Assembly: GCA_029866125.1 (NCBI GenBank)
Contig: JARWZZ010000007.1
Coordinates: 62,001 to 126,000, forward strand
Direction: 5' to 3'
Source: Limnobacter sp.
Lineage (GTDB): Bacteria > Pseudomonadota > Gammaproteobacteria > Burkholderiales > Burkholderiaceae_B
DNA: 64,000 bases
Shown: piece by piece, positions 34,614-44,257 of the stretch
Numbering within the stretch: the first letter of the stretch is position 1
How the letters are laid out: each line of letters starts with the position of its first letter
The notes under the pieces: model-generated
Database searches by the model: none
What the model saw: only the letters and a program-made list of their open reading frames with translations
What the model was told of the DNA's origin: nothing
Position numbers and translations under genes: made by a program

Positions 34614-36806
34614 TTACTGCAACACAGGTAAGTTGATCGTACCTTTCAAGCCCACCACAGGGCTGATTAAATCGCGCGAACCTGTTGCCAAGTACTGCGG
34701 GTGGTAGCCGTAAATCAGCAAGCCCAACTTCTCGCCCTCAGCGATTTTTTCAGCCACGCCATTCAGTTCAACATAGCGCTTGCCAAAGCCGCGAATTGGG
34801 CGCACTTGGTCATCAATCAACCTCCAGCCCCCAGCGCGCTGCACGCCTAAACCCACAAACAACATGGGGTCGCAACCCAAATCCAACCCAGCGGTGCCAA
34901 TCGGGGAGTTGGCGGCTGCGCTTTGAATCGGTCCACAAGCTGGGTTCATCAAACCCGCGGCTGGTGGAGTAATTTCAAGCGTGCCGGTTGGAATGCCTGC
35001 AATGGTGCTGATGCCTGCAGGCAATGCAATTGGAAGCACCGCGGGTGCAACCGGGTAGCGCAAAATGCCCGCCACTGAACTTAACAGGGCGCTTGCTGGG
35101 TCTGCCCCCGGTGTGAAGTCCACCGCCACTGGCGCGATGCCACTGGCCGTCTGACCACCTTTAACCACAGGGCCATTTTTGGCCAGAAAGGTACTTTCGC
35201 TGAGCCACACCGCTGCGTTTGCGGATGCTTTGCTCTGGCCTACATCGTCTGTCAGGCTTAAGCACACTTTGCCCTTGTTGGCTGCCAGTGTGTCGAAAGC
35301 AGCGTTGGACTCTTTAACCTTTTCGTTTGCTTTGATGGCAGCAACTTCCTGAGCTGTAAACAACTTTTCAACCAAGAATGCAAACTGAGCATCCGGAATG
35401 GACAGGTCGCCACAGGCAAAGGGGCCACCGGCTTTTTGGAACTCAATTTCGTTCAAGCCATTTTGTGTGCCTTGTTCAGCCAAATCTGCCAAGCCGGGGA
35501 CCATGGCTGGCGTAAGGGGCAGGATGTGCCCACTTTGGTGGGTCAATAAGCGCACATCTGCTCCATTGCCAGTGGAGTCCTTTAGGCCCTTGTAACACTG
35601 GAAATTGTGCCAGGCATCGTTGAAGTTAAACAGCGTGTCCCTGAAACCTTGTGTAAACAGAATGTCTACGGGTTGTGGCGTTTTTTGGGGTAAACCGGCT
35701 TTGACTGTGGACTGAAGGAAGGATTGTTCACCTGCCACTTCACTGTCGCACCAGTAGCTGGGGCTGTGATAGCGGAAAAATTCCAGCGCACCGGAAGGGA
35801 ACCGATTGGCTGTTGCGCCACGCAGCAGTGTTTCGCGGATTAACATGTCTTGCCCACCACTTTGTAATACGGTGGGGTCGCCGGCCTGTAGCTTGGGTGA
35901 TATGGCTCCCGCTTCACCGCCAGCCACCAGCAACAAAGCCCAGCCGGATTTCACTGTACCCACGGGGTTGATTTCACCTTCAGCGGGTTTGAAGTCTTTT
36001 ATTCCGTAGGCACCGCCGGGGTTCAAGCTGTAACGCAGGTCGTTCCAAGTGATGTCTGGCGTTAATGCGTCTAGCCTTTGCTTGGGGTCCACATTGTGGA
36101 TCAATAGCTGATAGCCGCCGCCATAGCTGCCGCCTGTTGAACCAATAACTGGGTTCATCTTGCGGTTACCCACGGGCTTGCCGCTGGCGTAGCGCAACCA
36201 GTCCAGGTTGTTCTCGGCCCAGTCCAAAATCTGCAACAAGTCTTGGCCTTCAAAGTCGGGGTCCATCACGCGTACTGTGCCGCCACTCTGGCCAAATCCA
36301 CGTTGGTCAATGGTGATAATTCCCGCACCAGCATCGACAAGCCGTTTAAGTGTGCCATTGGGTGCTACTTCTTTCGCGCCGCCGTAACCATGGCCTTGTA
36401 GCACCAAGGGGTTGCCTTTGGTGCAATCAAATTTGGCGGGTTCAAACACTGAAAATGAAATGTTGTGACCACTGGCCGATTCCAAATTCACGCTGTACAC
36501 CTTGCCTGCTTCCCTTGGTGTGCTCGGGTTTTTGCTGCAGGCCGGTTCAGTGAATTCACGGGCTTTGGTGAATTCGCTGTTGGCAGCATTGGCAATAAGC
36601 TGCACATTCTGTTGGTTTTCGCTGGGGGTTGTGGGGTTGCCGTTGTTTGCGCCGTTGCCAGCGCTTGAGCCAAGTTGGCTTTCGGTGTTGCAGGCCGCCA
36701 ATAAACCCAATGAGCCCAACAATCCCACGCTGAGTGCGCTGCGCAACAGCAAGGCGAGCGTGGGTTTGAACGGCAGGTGGCTTGCCGGTGCGTGGGTGTG
36801 CTTCAT
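34614..36806 (-). CDS. Lipoprotein hydrolase of the S15/CocE family
   Basis: 730 residues with a lipoprotein signal (LLAAC, Cys39). The alpha/beta-hydrolase core has an oxyanion/HG-type element LQGHGYGGAKE, then nucleophile Ser in GSTGGSYGGGYQL near residue 240, the GGSYGG form typical of X-Pro dipeptidyl-peptidase and cocaine-esterase-like enzymes. The C-terminal third resembles the beta-jelly-roll of that family. Probably an outer-membrane or periplasmic esterase or peptidase; substrate unknown, and a polyester or 3-hydroxybutyrate oligomer hydrolase is an alternative. Transcribed alone on the minus strand. Confidence 0.7.
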   Translation of the reverse strand: MKHTHAPASHLPFKPTLALLLRSALSVGLLGSLGLLAACNTESQLGSSAGNGANNGNPTTPSENQQNVQLIANAANSEFTKAREFTEPACSKNPSTPREAGKVYSVNLESASGHNISFSVFEPAKFDCTKGNPLVLQGHGYGGAKEVAPNGTLKRLVDAGAGIITIDQRGFGQSGGTVRVMDPDFEGQDLLQILDWAENNLDWLRYASGKPVGNRKMNPVIGSTGGSYGGGYQLLIHNVDPKQRLDALTPDITWNDLRYSLNPGGAYGIKDFKPAEGEINPVGTVKSGWALLLVAGGEAGAISPKLQAGDPTVLQSGGQDMLIRETLLRGATANRFPSGALEFFRYHSPSYWCDSEVAGEQSFLQSTVKAGLPQKTPQPVDILFTQGFRDTLFNFNDAWHNFQCYKGLKDSTGNGADVRLLTHQSGHILPLTPAMVPGLADLAEQGTQNGLNEIEFQKAGGPFACGDLSIPDAQFAFLVEKLFTAQEVAAIKANEKVKESNAAFDTLAANKGKVCLSLTDDVGQSKASANAAVWLSESTFLAKNGPVVKGGQTASGIAPVAVDFTPGADPASALLSSVAGILRYPVAPAVLPIALPAGISTIAGIPTGTLEITPPAAGLMNPACGPIQSAAANSPIGTAGLDLGCDPMLFVGLGVQRAGGWRLIDDQVRPIRGFGKRYVELNGVAEKIAEGEKLGLLIYGYHPQYLATGSRDLISPVVGLKGTINLPVLQ

Positions 36807-36908
36807 TGAATCTGTCTCCGATGCCTACGGCTATGTTTTTTTGATGTTACGCAATGTTACATGCTGCCATCAAGATTCAGATTCAAAAGTCATGTCATTA
36901 TTTTGAAA

Positions 36909-37868
36909 TCATTTTTTAGCCACCCACTTGGTGTCGCCCTCCACGGTGTCCACTTTTTCAGTACCAATCACTCGTATCGCTATTTTCCATTGACGGGGTT
37001 TTTTGGGTTCGCCGTCCTTCACATGCAGCCTCGGGTCTTGGAAGGTGATCAAACCCGAGCTGGAGGCCCGCGCCCAACCTTTGCTGGAAACAGCCTCGCT
37101 TTTTTTGACAAACAAGCCCGACTTCTCAAACCACGGATGCTCTACATTCACCCAGCATCCATCCGCCTTAAGTTGAATAAACGGGAGTTGCCGGTCATCC
37201 AAAATTTCATAGTTCTGCTTGGCTTTGAAATCGCGTTGCACCGAAATTGCGCCACTGCTTAGTCCAGGCATTAGTACGATCAATTCATCCAAGGCTGGTT
37301 CTTTGGTGATGGTGCTGGTCCAGTAACCCTGAAAGCCGGGCGCTGCTACACGTACAACCGGAATTTCTCGCACTTTACCGTTGATGTTCAACTTAAGTTT
37401 GAATTTTTGTGTGTCCTCTTGCAGCAAACGGGGGTCGTACCAACCGTAGCCAGAATGCTCCGAAACCTCTTTCCAGTTGGGGGCCAGTTTTTTGTAGGCA
37501 CCACCGTCTTTTAGGCTGGGGGGAATTGCGCCCCCACCGGGTTGCTGCGCCCTAAACCAACTGGGCGAGCTTAAGTTGGCAAACACTTTGGATTTTTCAA
37601 TGCGTAGGAATGCGCTGCCTTCCTCCCCGATTACCTCTACTTTTTGGTTGCCGTCCGTGGCCAAGCTAAATTGGTAAGCGTTGGATTTGACCACCTCCAA
37701 GCTGATTCCATTCGGTAGCTTGGTCCCTTTGGCTATTTGTGGAACGGGCTCCCCTGCACCGTGTTCAGCATGCGCATGGCTTTTGCCTTGAAAACCTACA
37801 ATGCACCACAAAGCCGACAAGCTGAGTAGGACGCGTGAAGCATTGCGTTTGTGAAAAAAATTCATCAT
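36909..37868 (-). CDS. Exported protein of unknown function beside the copper oxidase
   Basis: 319 residues with a signal peptide ending near SHAHAEHG, His-rich at the new N-terminus. The central block SSPSWFRAQQPGG and NWKEVSEHSGYGWYDPRL recalls secreted proteins in copper-related loci, where W-x-x-V and W-x-D-x-R are conserved, but this resemblance is from memory. It starts about 100 bp downstream of the copper-radical-oxidase gene and its terminator, on the same strand, suggesting an accessory such as copper loading or chaperoning. Function not established. Confidence 0.5.
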   Translation of the reverse strand: MMNFFHKRNASRVLLSLSALWCIVGFQGKSHAHAEHGAGEPVPQIAKGTKLPNGISLEVVKSNAYQFSLATDGNQKVEVIGEEGSAFLRIEKSKVFANLSSPSWFRAQQPGGGAIPPSLKDGGAYKKLAPNWKEVSEHSGYGWYDPRLLQEDTQKFKLKLNINGKVREIPVVRVAAPGFQGYWTSTITKEPALDELIVLMPGLSSGAISVQRDFKAKQNYEILDDRQLPFIQLKADGCWVNVEHPWFEKSGLFVKKSEAVSSKGWARASSSGLITFQDPRLHVKDGEPKKPRQWKIAIRVIGTEKVDTVEGDTKWVAKK

Positions 37869-37896
37869 GGTTGTGCTTGAAAAAGATTGAGCCTTG

Positions 37897-37927
37897 AAAG
37901 AAAAACACCGAGACCAAGCTCGGTGTT
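37897..37927 (-). terminator. Intrinsic terminator of the copper oxidase gene
   Basis: On the minus strand AACACCGAG, loop CTTGGT, CTCGGTGTT form a 9-bp stem (37904-37912 with 37919-37927) followed by TTTCTTTC. It lies 45 bp after the copper-oxidase stop codon and separates it from the next gene. Confidence 0.8.
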
Positions 37928-37971
37928 GTTCACGGTTTTTTTATTGTAACCGCATTAAAAACCGCAGTGGT

Positions 37972-40293
37972 TTACGAATGCTTCAGCATGAAGCTTGCGC
38001 CTTGTGAGGGCAACAAGTTGCCTTTGGCATCTTTAATACGCACAAACACCATGTACGCGCCTTGTGGCAGCACCGCCTTTTGGTTGGGCAGAGCAAAAGT
38101 CAAGTTGTTGCCGTCAGCGCTAATAGCGGACTTTGGAATAACCACTGAACGCTGGTCACCGTCAATCAAGTGCGTCATCACGGTGTGGCGGATGATGGTG
38201 ATGGAGTCCAATTGCGAGCCGTAGTCTTTGCCCATCACCAAGCTAACTTGTTCACCCAAATTAAACTGGCTGGTCATTGGACTGCCGCTGACTGGGTCAA
38301 CCTCTGAGTTTTTGCTAAAGCCAGACAACACTGGGCGCTCTTTGTTACCCACGTAAGGTGGAGTGAAAATTTCAAAAGACGGGTCACGTCCATCGTTAGG
38401 GCTTAAGCCCAGCGCTGCCAAGTTGATGTTGCGCAGGTACAGTGTAGAGATGGGGGCATGGCCACCCACAAGCACTCGGCCGTCTTGCATCATGATGGCA
38501 GTGTTGTGGTAGGTGCGTGGGTTGTTGGCGGTGGCCATTGGTGTCCAACGCTTGGTTTTAAGGTCAAAACGTTCAGCCCGTTTGCGTGGGAATTCCACAC
38601 CCGGGGCAACCACACCATCGCGATCGCCGCCGCTGAATACCATCACCGAATCATCGGGTAGCAGCACATTGGTGCCGTACCAGCGGGGCTCACTCAGTGA
38701 GCCTGTGATTTCGCTGTCATAACTGGTGACTTTGCCTTCTTTGGTTGTCGCGCCCAGTTCGGTCGTGACTGTGTCAATTCTTGACGAAGCAACTGCAAAA
38801 TAACTGCCAGGTGAGCCAGCCACCACCAGTGGCAAGACGCCACCGGCTGTCAAAAAGCTGGCCTTGCGGTATTTGCCATCTGCATCCGGTACCAGGGGCA
38901 ACATGGTTGAGGATGTGGATCCGCGCATGCCGCTACCGACTACCTTTTGCACTGCCGCTGCGGGGTCTGACACATTCAATTTTTGGAATGCGGTCATCAA
39001 CGCACCGGGTGTTTTCATCAGCGTGTTGGGTGACAAAATTTTGGTGGCCGCTGCCTGCGCTGCGTTTAGGCCGGTGATGTTAAGCAGCTTGGATACATCT
39101 TCCAAACCCGCTTCGCTGAAGCGGAAGGGCAGGCCTGCGTAGGCCAGGTCTGACCAAGAGTCTGTACCCGGGTTGTAGGTTGCTGTGATGTTCCACAGGG
39201 GTTGATCGTAACTTTGCCCGAATGGGTTGAATGCTTGGCCACCGGCGTTGTAGAAAACATGTCCGTTGGGCAGCAAATGCAAACGTGGGTACAAGGGCAG
39301 GGCGCGCTGTGCGGCTTCGCCATTGGCGGTCCATTTGCCTTTGTCGCCTGGGCCTGCGGGTGGTGTAAATGTTTCTGTAACCACCACATTGCGGCCTGAT
39401 TGTTCAGGCGCATTGGGGTATACCGGTTTCAACAGTTTGGTCACGCCACTGGCAACAAATAGCTTGCTGTCTTCCAGTGTGATCAAGGAGGGGTACCAGC
39501 GGCCGAAATTCATGTCCGTCAGCTGTTGCCATGTGTTGTTGTTGGGGTTAAAGGCACGACTTGTCTTAAGGCCTTCAAGTTCAACAAGGCCAGTGTCCAA
39601 AGGCTCGATGTAGGGCTCGCTGTAATACGCGGTTCCACCCACAGCCATGATTCGGCCATCGGCCATCATCTTGACGTCCGCACAGAACAAGGCGCCGTCG
39701 GCACCGTTGCTGTCTTTGTTGGTACTGATGCCTGGCACCAGCTCAGTGATTGGGTAACCCTGGGGGTTTGCACCAGAGCCTACTTCCGCAGGGCGTGCCC
39801 ACATGGTTGCTGCATTGGCGCCACGTGGCACGCGCATCACGCGGGTTTGGTCATTGATGGCCTTTTGGCCGAAGTCAGTCAGAATACCAATCTCGAAGTC
39901 TTCTGTGCCCTCAAGCGCGTTGAAGTAAAGCATGTCGCCCGATGGCAGCATGGAGATGGTGCCCGCAGCGGGTTTGCATCGGTTACGGCCAGTGACTGGG
40001 TCAAACAGGCATTTCTCATCCGTGCGGATGCCCTCAGCCCCGGGGTCTTTGTCTTCTTTGTTCAAATCGCGACGGTAAACCATCGGCTCTGCAAACGGCT
40101 GTGTGAAACATCCCTCAGTCAGCACATTGGGGCAAAGTTCGCCATTGGCCGCTTGCGTTTGGTTGCTGCTGACTACGCCCAGTGGGGACGTGTTGGTTGA
40201 TGTATTGCCTGCGCTTGGGCTGTTGGAGTCATTACACCCCGCAAGTGCCATGGCAAGCATAATTCCGCCTGATAACTGATGAAGCTTAAACAC
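37972..40293 (-). CDS. Copper-radical oxidase lipoprotein (galactose/glyoxal oxidase-like)
   Basis: 773 residues with lipobox LAGC (Cys20). Seven-bladed kelch core and C-terminal DUF1929 Ig-like domain. Motifs match the copper-radical oxidase active site: Cys in LFCADV and Tyr in RWYPSL, likely the thioether cofactor pair; Tyr-His in TYHNTA; His in MTHLIDGDQR. All four ligands thus appear present, predicting oxidation of aldehydes or alcohols to acids with H2O2 release. Secreted copper-radical oxidases are mostly fungal; bacterial ones are less studied. Lies upstream of an unknown exported protein that may assist metal loading. Confidence 0.83.
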   Translation of the reverse strand: MFKLHQLSGGIMLAMALAGCNDSNSPSAGNTSTNTSPLGVVSSNQTQAANGELCPNVLTEGCFTQPFAEPMVYRRDLNKEDKDPGAEGIRTDEKCLFDPVTGRNRCKPAAGTISMLPSGDMLYFNALEGTEDFEIGILTDFGQKAINDQTRVMRVPRGANAATMWARPAEVGSGANPQGYPITELVPGISTNKDSNGADGALFCADVKMMADGRIMAVGGTAYYSEPYIEPLDTGLVELEGLKTSRAFNPNNNTWQQLTDMNFGRWYPSLITLEDSKLFVASGVTKLLKPVYPNAPEQSGRNVVVTETFTPPAGPGDKGKWTANGEAAQRALPLYPRLHLLPNGHVFYNAGGQAFNPFGQSYDQPLWNITATYNPGTDSWSDLAYAGLPFRFSEAGLEDVSKLLNITGLNAAQAAATKILSPNTLMKTPGALMTAFQKLNVSDPAAAVQKVVGSGMRGSTSSTMLPLVPDADGKYRKASFLTAGGVLPLVVAGSPGSYFAVASSRIDTVTTELGATTKEGKVTSYDSEITGSLSEPRWYGTNVLLPDDSVMVFSGGDRDGVVAPGVEFPRKRAERFDLKTKRWTPMATANNPRTYHNTAIMMQDGRVLVGGHAPISTLYLRNINLAALGLSPNDGRDPSFEIFTPPYVGNKERPVLSGFSKNSEVDPVSGSPMTSQFNLGEQVSLVMGKDYGSQLDSITIIRHTVMTHLIDGDQRSVVIPKSAISADGNNLTFALPNQKAVLPQGAYMVFVRIKDAKGNLLPSQGASFMLKHS

Positions 40294-40602
40294 CTTGTCT
40301 TCTCCTCTGTCTTGAAGTTTTGTAAGGTGCGGCTCTCAATAGATTGTCTTGTGCCAGACAGGCCACACCAGTTGTTGTTAACAGATGTTACCTCGAATGT
40401 CAGTTTTTGGATGGGTCACAAACTATGTTGGCCCAAATAATAAACCTGTCGTTTATACCTAGTTGGCGGCATCAAATGTTAAATAAGTTTACATTTCGGG
40501 TGGTGCTTTTGCAGAACGGAGGGTTAATTGCTTCAGGGGATTAAACGGTTGCTCCTATTTGCTTAGCTTAGAGGCGTTAATCCTCTATTGGTAAGTAGTT
40601 TG
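40294..40602. promoter_or_regulatory. Divergent intergenic region (about 309 bp)
   Basis: No gene is seen. It separates the copper-oxidase start (minus) from the hybrid kinase start (plus) and should hold both promoters. ATGTTAC occurs at 40384-40390. No perfect operator was found. Confidence 0.4.
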
Positions 40603-42837
40603 ATGCGGCACGATCAGAAAAATCCTACAGTGGAATTTACCCGCTGCGCAATCCGACACTTGTGGATTTTCCACGGTGTGGTTGTCCTGATTTTTCTGAG
40701 TGAAAACCTGTTCAATCTGATTTACTTCCACAAATCGACCGAGTTTTTGTCTGTCGACCTGCTGTTTTCAATCCTACTTCTAACTTGCCTCTATCATTTT
40801 TCACACAGGTGGAAGGCGCTCCTCAAGCAAATCCCCACAAGTACGCAACAGGTTGAAGTCGAAGAAGTCAATGAGTCGGTGTACCTGACCCGAATTGGCT
40901 TTATAGCCCATGAATTGAGAAATGCCGTGAATTCCAGCGTCATGGCATGGGAGGCTACCGTACAAAACGGCAGCAGTTTTGCCAGCCCGATGGTGGCCCG
41001 CGCAAAGGCGACATCCACTGATTTGCAAGACCTGCTGAATAATTTGCTTGATTCCTCGGCCTTGTTGGAGGGCAAGCTTACCCCCCGAATTGAAAAATAT
41101 TCAGTCGAGAATTTGGTCACTGAATTGTTGGACAGTTTTGCAATTGGCTGCGAAAGAAAAAACGTCGCACTGATTTTGCACTACCAACCGGGCATTCCCG
41201 AGTATTTGGAGTTGGATGCATTCCGTGTCAAGCAGGTCCTAAGCAACCTGTTGTCCAACGCATTGAAGTTTACCCAGCAAGGTTCAGTGGTGTTTTCAGT
41301 CACCTTTCACCTGATTCAAGCCGATCAGCTGGAGTTGACTTTTTGCGTCAAAGACAGTGGCCCGGGTATTCCCGAGGCGGAACTTGCCAAGCTGTTTGCT
41401 GCATTCAAACAAACGGGTAGTCATGAACTCCAGCGCTTTGGTGGAAGTGGGCTTGGGCTTTTTATATGCAAGCAGTTGGTCGAGCTTCTGGGTGGGCGCA
41501 TCAGCCTCAAAAACAGAATGGATGCTTTGGGTGCAGAGGCCCATGTGGTCATTCCTGCGCGCATGGCCCAAGCGGCCAGCAGCCCAATTAAAAAACTGAA
41601 TCAGGCGCTTGATCAAAAACGTCTGATTGTGGTTAGCCACTCCCGAGAGGAAAGGGAGGGTATCCGCTTCAACCTCAGCAATCACTACAAGCACATAAGC
41701 GACTACGCCACCTTGGGCGAATGCCTTGAGGATTTGAGATCCGTGCGGCAAGAGTACCGATTGCCCACTTCAGGAGACACCAACCCAGGCCAGTTGGATG
41801 TGCTGATGGCGGTGGAGGTGATTCAGCATGAACGCAATTTGATTGAAGGCTTGCGTAACGCCATGCGCTGGTTCAAAGGTCGCTTAAACATCGTGTTGCT
41901 TGCTCCCTATTTGGACCAAACAGGCCAAGTCGAGCGTTTAAAAGCGCTGGGGTTTGAGCGCTCATTGGTTCGGCCAAGTTTTCCTAAAACCATCATTAAA
42001 GAGTTTTCGCCCGAGCAACCAGGCAACCCATTTGCTGAATCTGTCGATGGGGTGGTGGATATGTCTGGATTCAACATTCTGTTGGTCGAGGACATCGCAG
42101 TTTTGCAGGAGCTCACTCGCGACGTGTTGCAAGGCTTCGGTGCCAAGGTGCACACCGCAGTGAATGGTGCAGAGGCCATTGCATCCATCAAAAGCAGCAA
42201 CACCAAATTTGACGTGATTTTAATGGACGTACAAATGCCTGTGATGGATGGCTTAGAGGCCAGCCGAGAAATTCGTAAAAAGTTCACCCAGGAAGAGCTG
42301 CCGATCGTGGCCACAACCTCCTGCCAATTTGATTTCGAAATACAGCGTTGCAAGGATGCGGGTATGAATCTTCATTTGTCCAAGCCATTGAGCTTTTCCC
42401 GTGTGAAGGAAGTCTTGCTTGGTTTAAAGGCCAAGCAAGTGATTGAGAGACCCAGTGAATTTCGATCCTACGGGCAAGAGCTGCATTGCATAGAAACTGG
42501 ATTGAAAAATTTCGGTGGGCGAACAGCGTTGTACTTCAAGGCCTGCACCTTGTTTATTACCGAGGTGGGCTCTTGTTTGCACGATTTAAAAAACTCATTC
42601 GACGACCGCTCAAAAATTGCAAGCACAGCGCACCGCTTGGTGGGCATGAGTGCTTTTGTCGGGTTGAACAGGTTGGCATCCGAGGCTTCACGCATTGAAA
42701 AAATGTCATTGGAGTACGAGCTGGGTTCCTACCTGACAGGGGAAATCATGGGCTTGTGCGACCTGATCGAGCTGTCCATCGGTGTGTTGTTTGATGCGAA
42801 ATCAAACGCGGTTGACCAGTCACTCCAGTTCTCTTGA
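40603..42837 (+). CDS. Hybrid sensor histidine kinase with receiver and Hpt domains
   Basis: About 744 residues. Two hydrophobic helices in the first 60 residues, then HisKA with phosphoacceptor His103 in FIAHELRNAVN, HATPase with N-box NLLSNALKFT, DSGPGIP and GGSGLGLF. A degenerate receiver-like region (about residues 330-470) lacks a normal acidic pocket; a real receiver follows with phospho-Asp542 (VILMDVQMP), then an Hpt domain with His677 in STAHRLVG. This is a complete His-Asp-His phosphorelay. Start ATG 40603 (TTG 40588 possible); ribosome-binding site weak. It leads the operon with the response regulator and FeeM-like gene. Confidence 0.88.
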   Translation: MRHDQKNPTVEFTRCAIRHLWIFHGVVVLIFLSENLFNLIYFHKSTEFLSVDLLFSILLLTCLYHFSHRWKALLKQIPTSTQQVEVEEVNESVYLTRIGFIAHELRNAVNSSVMAWEATVQNGSSFASPMVARAKATSTDLQDLLNNLLDSSALLEGKLTPRIEKYSVENLVTELLDSFAIGCERKNVALILHYQPGIPEYLELDAFRVKQVLSNLLSNALKFTQQGSVVFSVTFHLIQADQLELTFCVKDSGPGIPEAELAKLFAAFKQTGSHELQRFGGSGLGLFICKQLVELLGGRISLKNRMDALGAEAHVVIPARMAQAASSPIKKLNQALDQKRLIVVSHSREEREGIRFNLSNHYKHISDYATLGECLEDLRSVRQEYRLPTSGDTNPGQLDVLMAVEVIQHERNLIEGLRNAMRWFKGRLNIVLLAPYLDQTGQVERLKALGFERSLVRPSFPKTIIKEFSPEQPGNPFAESVDGVVDMSGFNILLVEDIAVLQELTRDVLQGFGAKVHTAVNGAEAIASIKSSNTKFDVILMDVQMPVMDGLEASREIRKKFTQEELPIVATTSCQFDFEIQRCKDAGMNLHLSKPLSFSRVKEVLLGLKAKQVIERPSEFRSYGQELHCIETGLKNFGGRTALYFKACTLFITEVGSCLHDLKNSFDDRSKIASTAHRLVGMSAFVGLNRLASEASRIEKMSLEYELGSYLTGEIMGLCDLIELSIGVLFDAKSNAVDQSLQFS

Positions 42838-42845
42838 GGTAAACG

Positions 42846-43526
42846 ATGAACGCTCTTCTGGTAGAGGACGACCCTATTTCCATGATGGCCTTGCATGGCC
42901 TTTTGGAAGAAGACGCCGATATTCGCGTATTCACTGCCAGCAATGCCGAGGAAGGTGCGCGCATGTTGACCGGTCCTTTGGTGTTTGACGTTGTGGTTTG
43001 TGATGTGTTTCTTGGCGATCGATGCGGACTGGAGCTGCTCAGAATGGCTCGAAAGTCCAATCAATTGGACTTCACTGTGTTGGTACTTATCAGTTCACAA
43101 CCCAGCAAAAACATCGTGGTTCAAGGTGCTGATTTGGGCATTGAGCATTTCTTTGTCAAGCCATTCAATCTGGATTTGATCATGTATCAAATCGAGCAAA
43201 TCAAGAGGCAGTGCTCGCTGGCTTCCGACCGGATTGTTCATTTTTTGAAGGAGAACGAATGCTCCGAATTCGACCTGATCAAGCAATCCATTGTTGATGA
43301 AATGCATGCCATACAGCGTGACGGCATGAGCCATGACGCACTGGAAAAAATGAAAATCAATTTCTATGAATTGAGGATCAAGCGCTGCGTTTACATGATT
43401 CGAAAAATGCAAGAAAACCTAAGAATTGATGCAGATGAACTCAATCCCTTACTGATCCAATCCTGTCAAGACTTGAAATTTCACATCAAAAAATACTTCC
43501 CCCATTTCTTTTATTCCATGAGGTAA
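42846..43526 (+). CDS. Response regulator without recognised output domain
   Basis: 226 residues. Receiver domain with acidic pair at residues 8-9 (LLVEDDP), phospho-Asp53 (VVVCDVFLGD) and the conserved Lys in FVKPFN. The C-terminal 100 residues are helical (for example RIKRCVYMIRKMQENL) and match no DNA-binding family I know. Likely accepts phosphate from the Hpt of the upstream kinase. GAGG six bases upstream of the ATG. Three bp before the next gene begins. Confidence 0.83.
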   Translation: MNALLVEDDPISMMALHGLLEEDADIRVFTASNAEEGARMLTGPLVFDVVVCDVFLGDRCGLELLRMARKSNQLDFTVLVLISSQPSKNIVVQGADLGIEHFFVKPFNLDLIMYQIEQIKRQCSLASDRIVHFLKENECSEFDLIKQSIVDEMHAIQRDGMSHDALEKMKINFYELRIKRCVYMIRKMQENLRIDADELNPLLIQSCQDLKFHIKKYFPHFFYSMR

Positions 43527-43530
43527 TTTC

Positions 43531-44250
43531 ATGCGCAATTTAAATTCCATCGCTGAGGTGGCTCTTGACCTGCCTTCAGAGTTCCTACCCTTCGAAATTT
43601 TATTGGCAGAAGGGATTGAAGACCTTTCTAGCACTGCCAAGCTGCGCAAGCTTGCCTACCAGCGGCACTTGCCAGACTTTTCGTCCACCTTGTCCGACGA
43701 TTTAGACCCCACAGACACCCACCCCAGCATGGCCGTTTTAAATGCCTACTCCAAACTGGATAAAACACTGCTGGCCTCTGTGCGGATACAAGTGAGTCAT
43801 TCAGAGCCATTGATTCTGGAGCAATCGTTCGCTTTACCCCAAGCACTCAGGAAAGGGCGAATTGCTGAAATTTCGCGTTTGGTGATACAGGCCAAAGGTG
43901 AAAGTTTAATGTTGCGCTTGATGTTGATTAAAGCCTGTTACTGGTACTGCCGATTCCAAGCTGTGGACAATGCTTTTTTGTGTGCAAGGCACCCCGTAGA
44001 CCGGCAGTACAGACGGTTTGAGTTGAAAGACGTGTTGCCTAATCAAGGCACGGTAGAAATGGCCCACATTGGCAATATTCCGCATCGAGTGCTGTGGTTC
44101 AACGTACTGGGCTTGGAAAGTGATTGGCGTGTTTCAGGCAACGCCACTTACCCCTTGTTTTTTGAAAAATCGCATCCTGATATTCTGAGCGATGTGCAAA
44201 TTAAAACGCTTCAAAATGAGTCCTCTCATTTTGTGCATCATTCGGCTTGA
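43531..44250 (+). CDS. FeeM-like N-acyl amino acid synthase
   Basis: 239 residues, GNAT-like fold of the FeeM group, which make N-acyl amino acids (or homoserine lactone-like) signals from acyl carriers. Recognition is by the central block KGRIAEISRLVIQAKGESL followed by LLIKACYWYCRFQAVDNAFLC and RRFELKDVLP, typical of that family. Being next to a kinase and response regulator, a signal-synthesis role is plausible. Start ATG 43531 with GAGG about eight bases upstream. Family assignment is from memory of motif order, not a search. Confidence 0.7.
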   Translation: MRNLNSIAEVALDLPSEFLPFEILLAEGIEDLSSTAKLRKLAYQRHLPDFSSTLSDDLDPTDTHPSMAVLNAYSKLDKTLLASVRIQVSHSEPLILEQSFALPQALRKGRIAEISRLVIQAKGESLMLRLMLIKACYWYCRFQAVDNAFLCARHPVDRQYRRFELKDVLPNQGTVEMAHIGNIPHRVLWFNVLGLESDWRVSGNATYPLFFEKSHPDILSDVQIKTLQNESSHFVHHSA

Positions 44251-44257
44251 ATCTGAT

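Noticed and set aside
39526..40200. Plus-strand 224-codon open frame
   Set aside because: Opposite the copper-radical oxidase, whose active-site motifs are clear.
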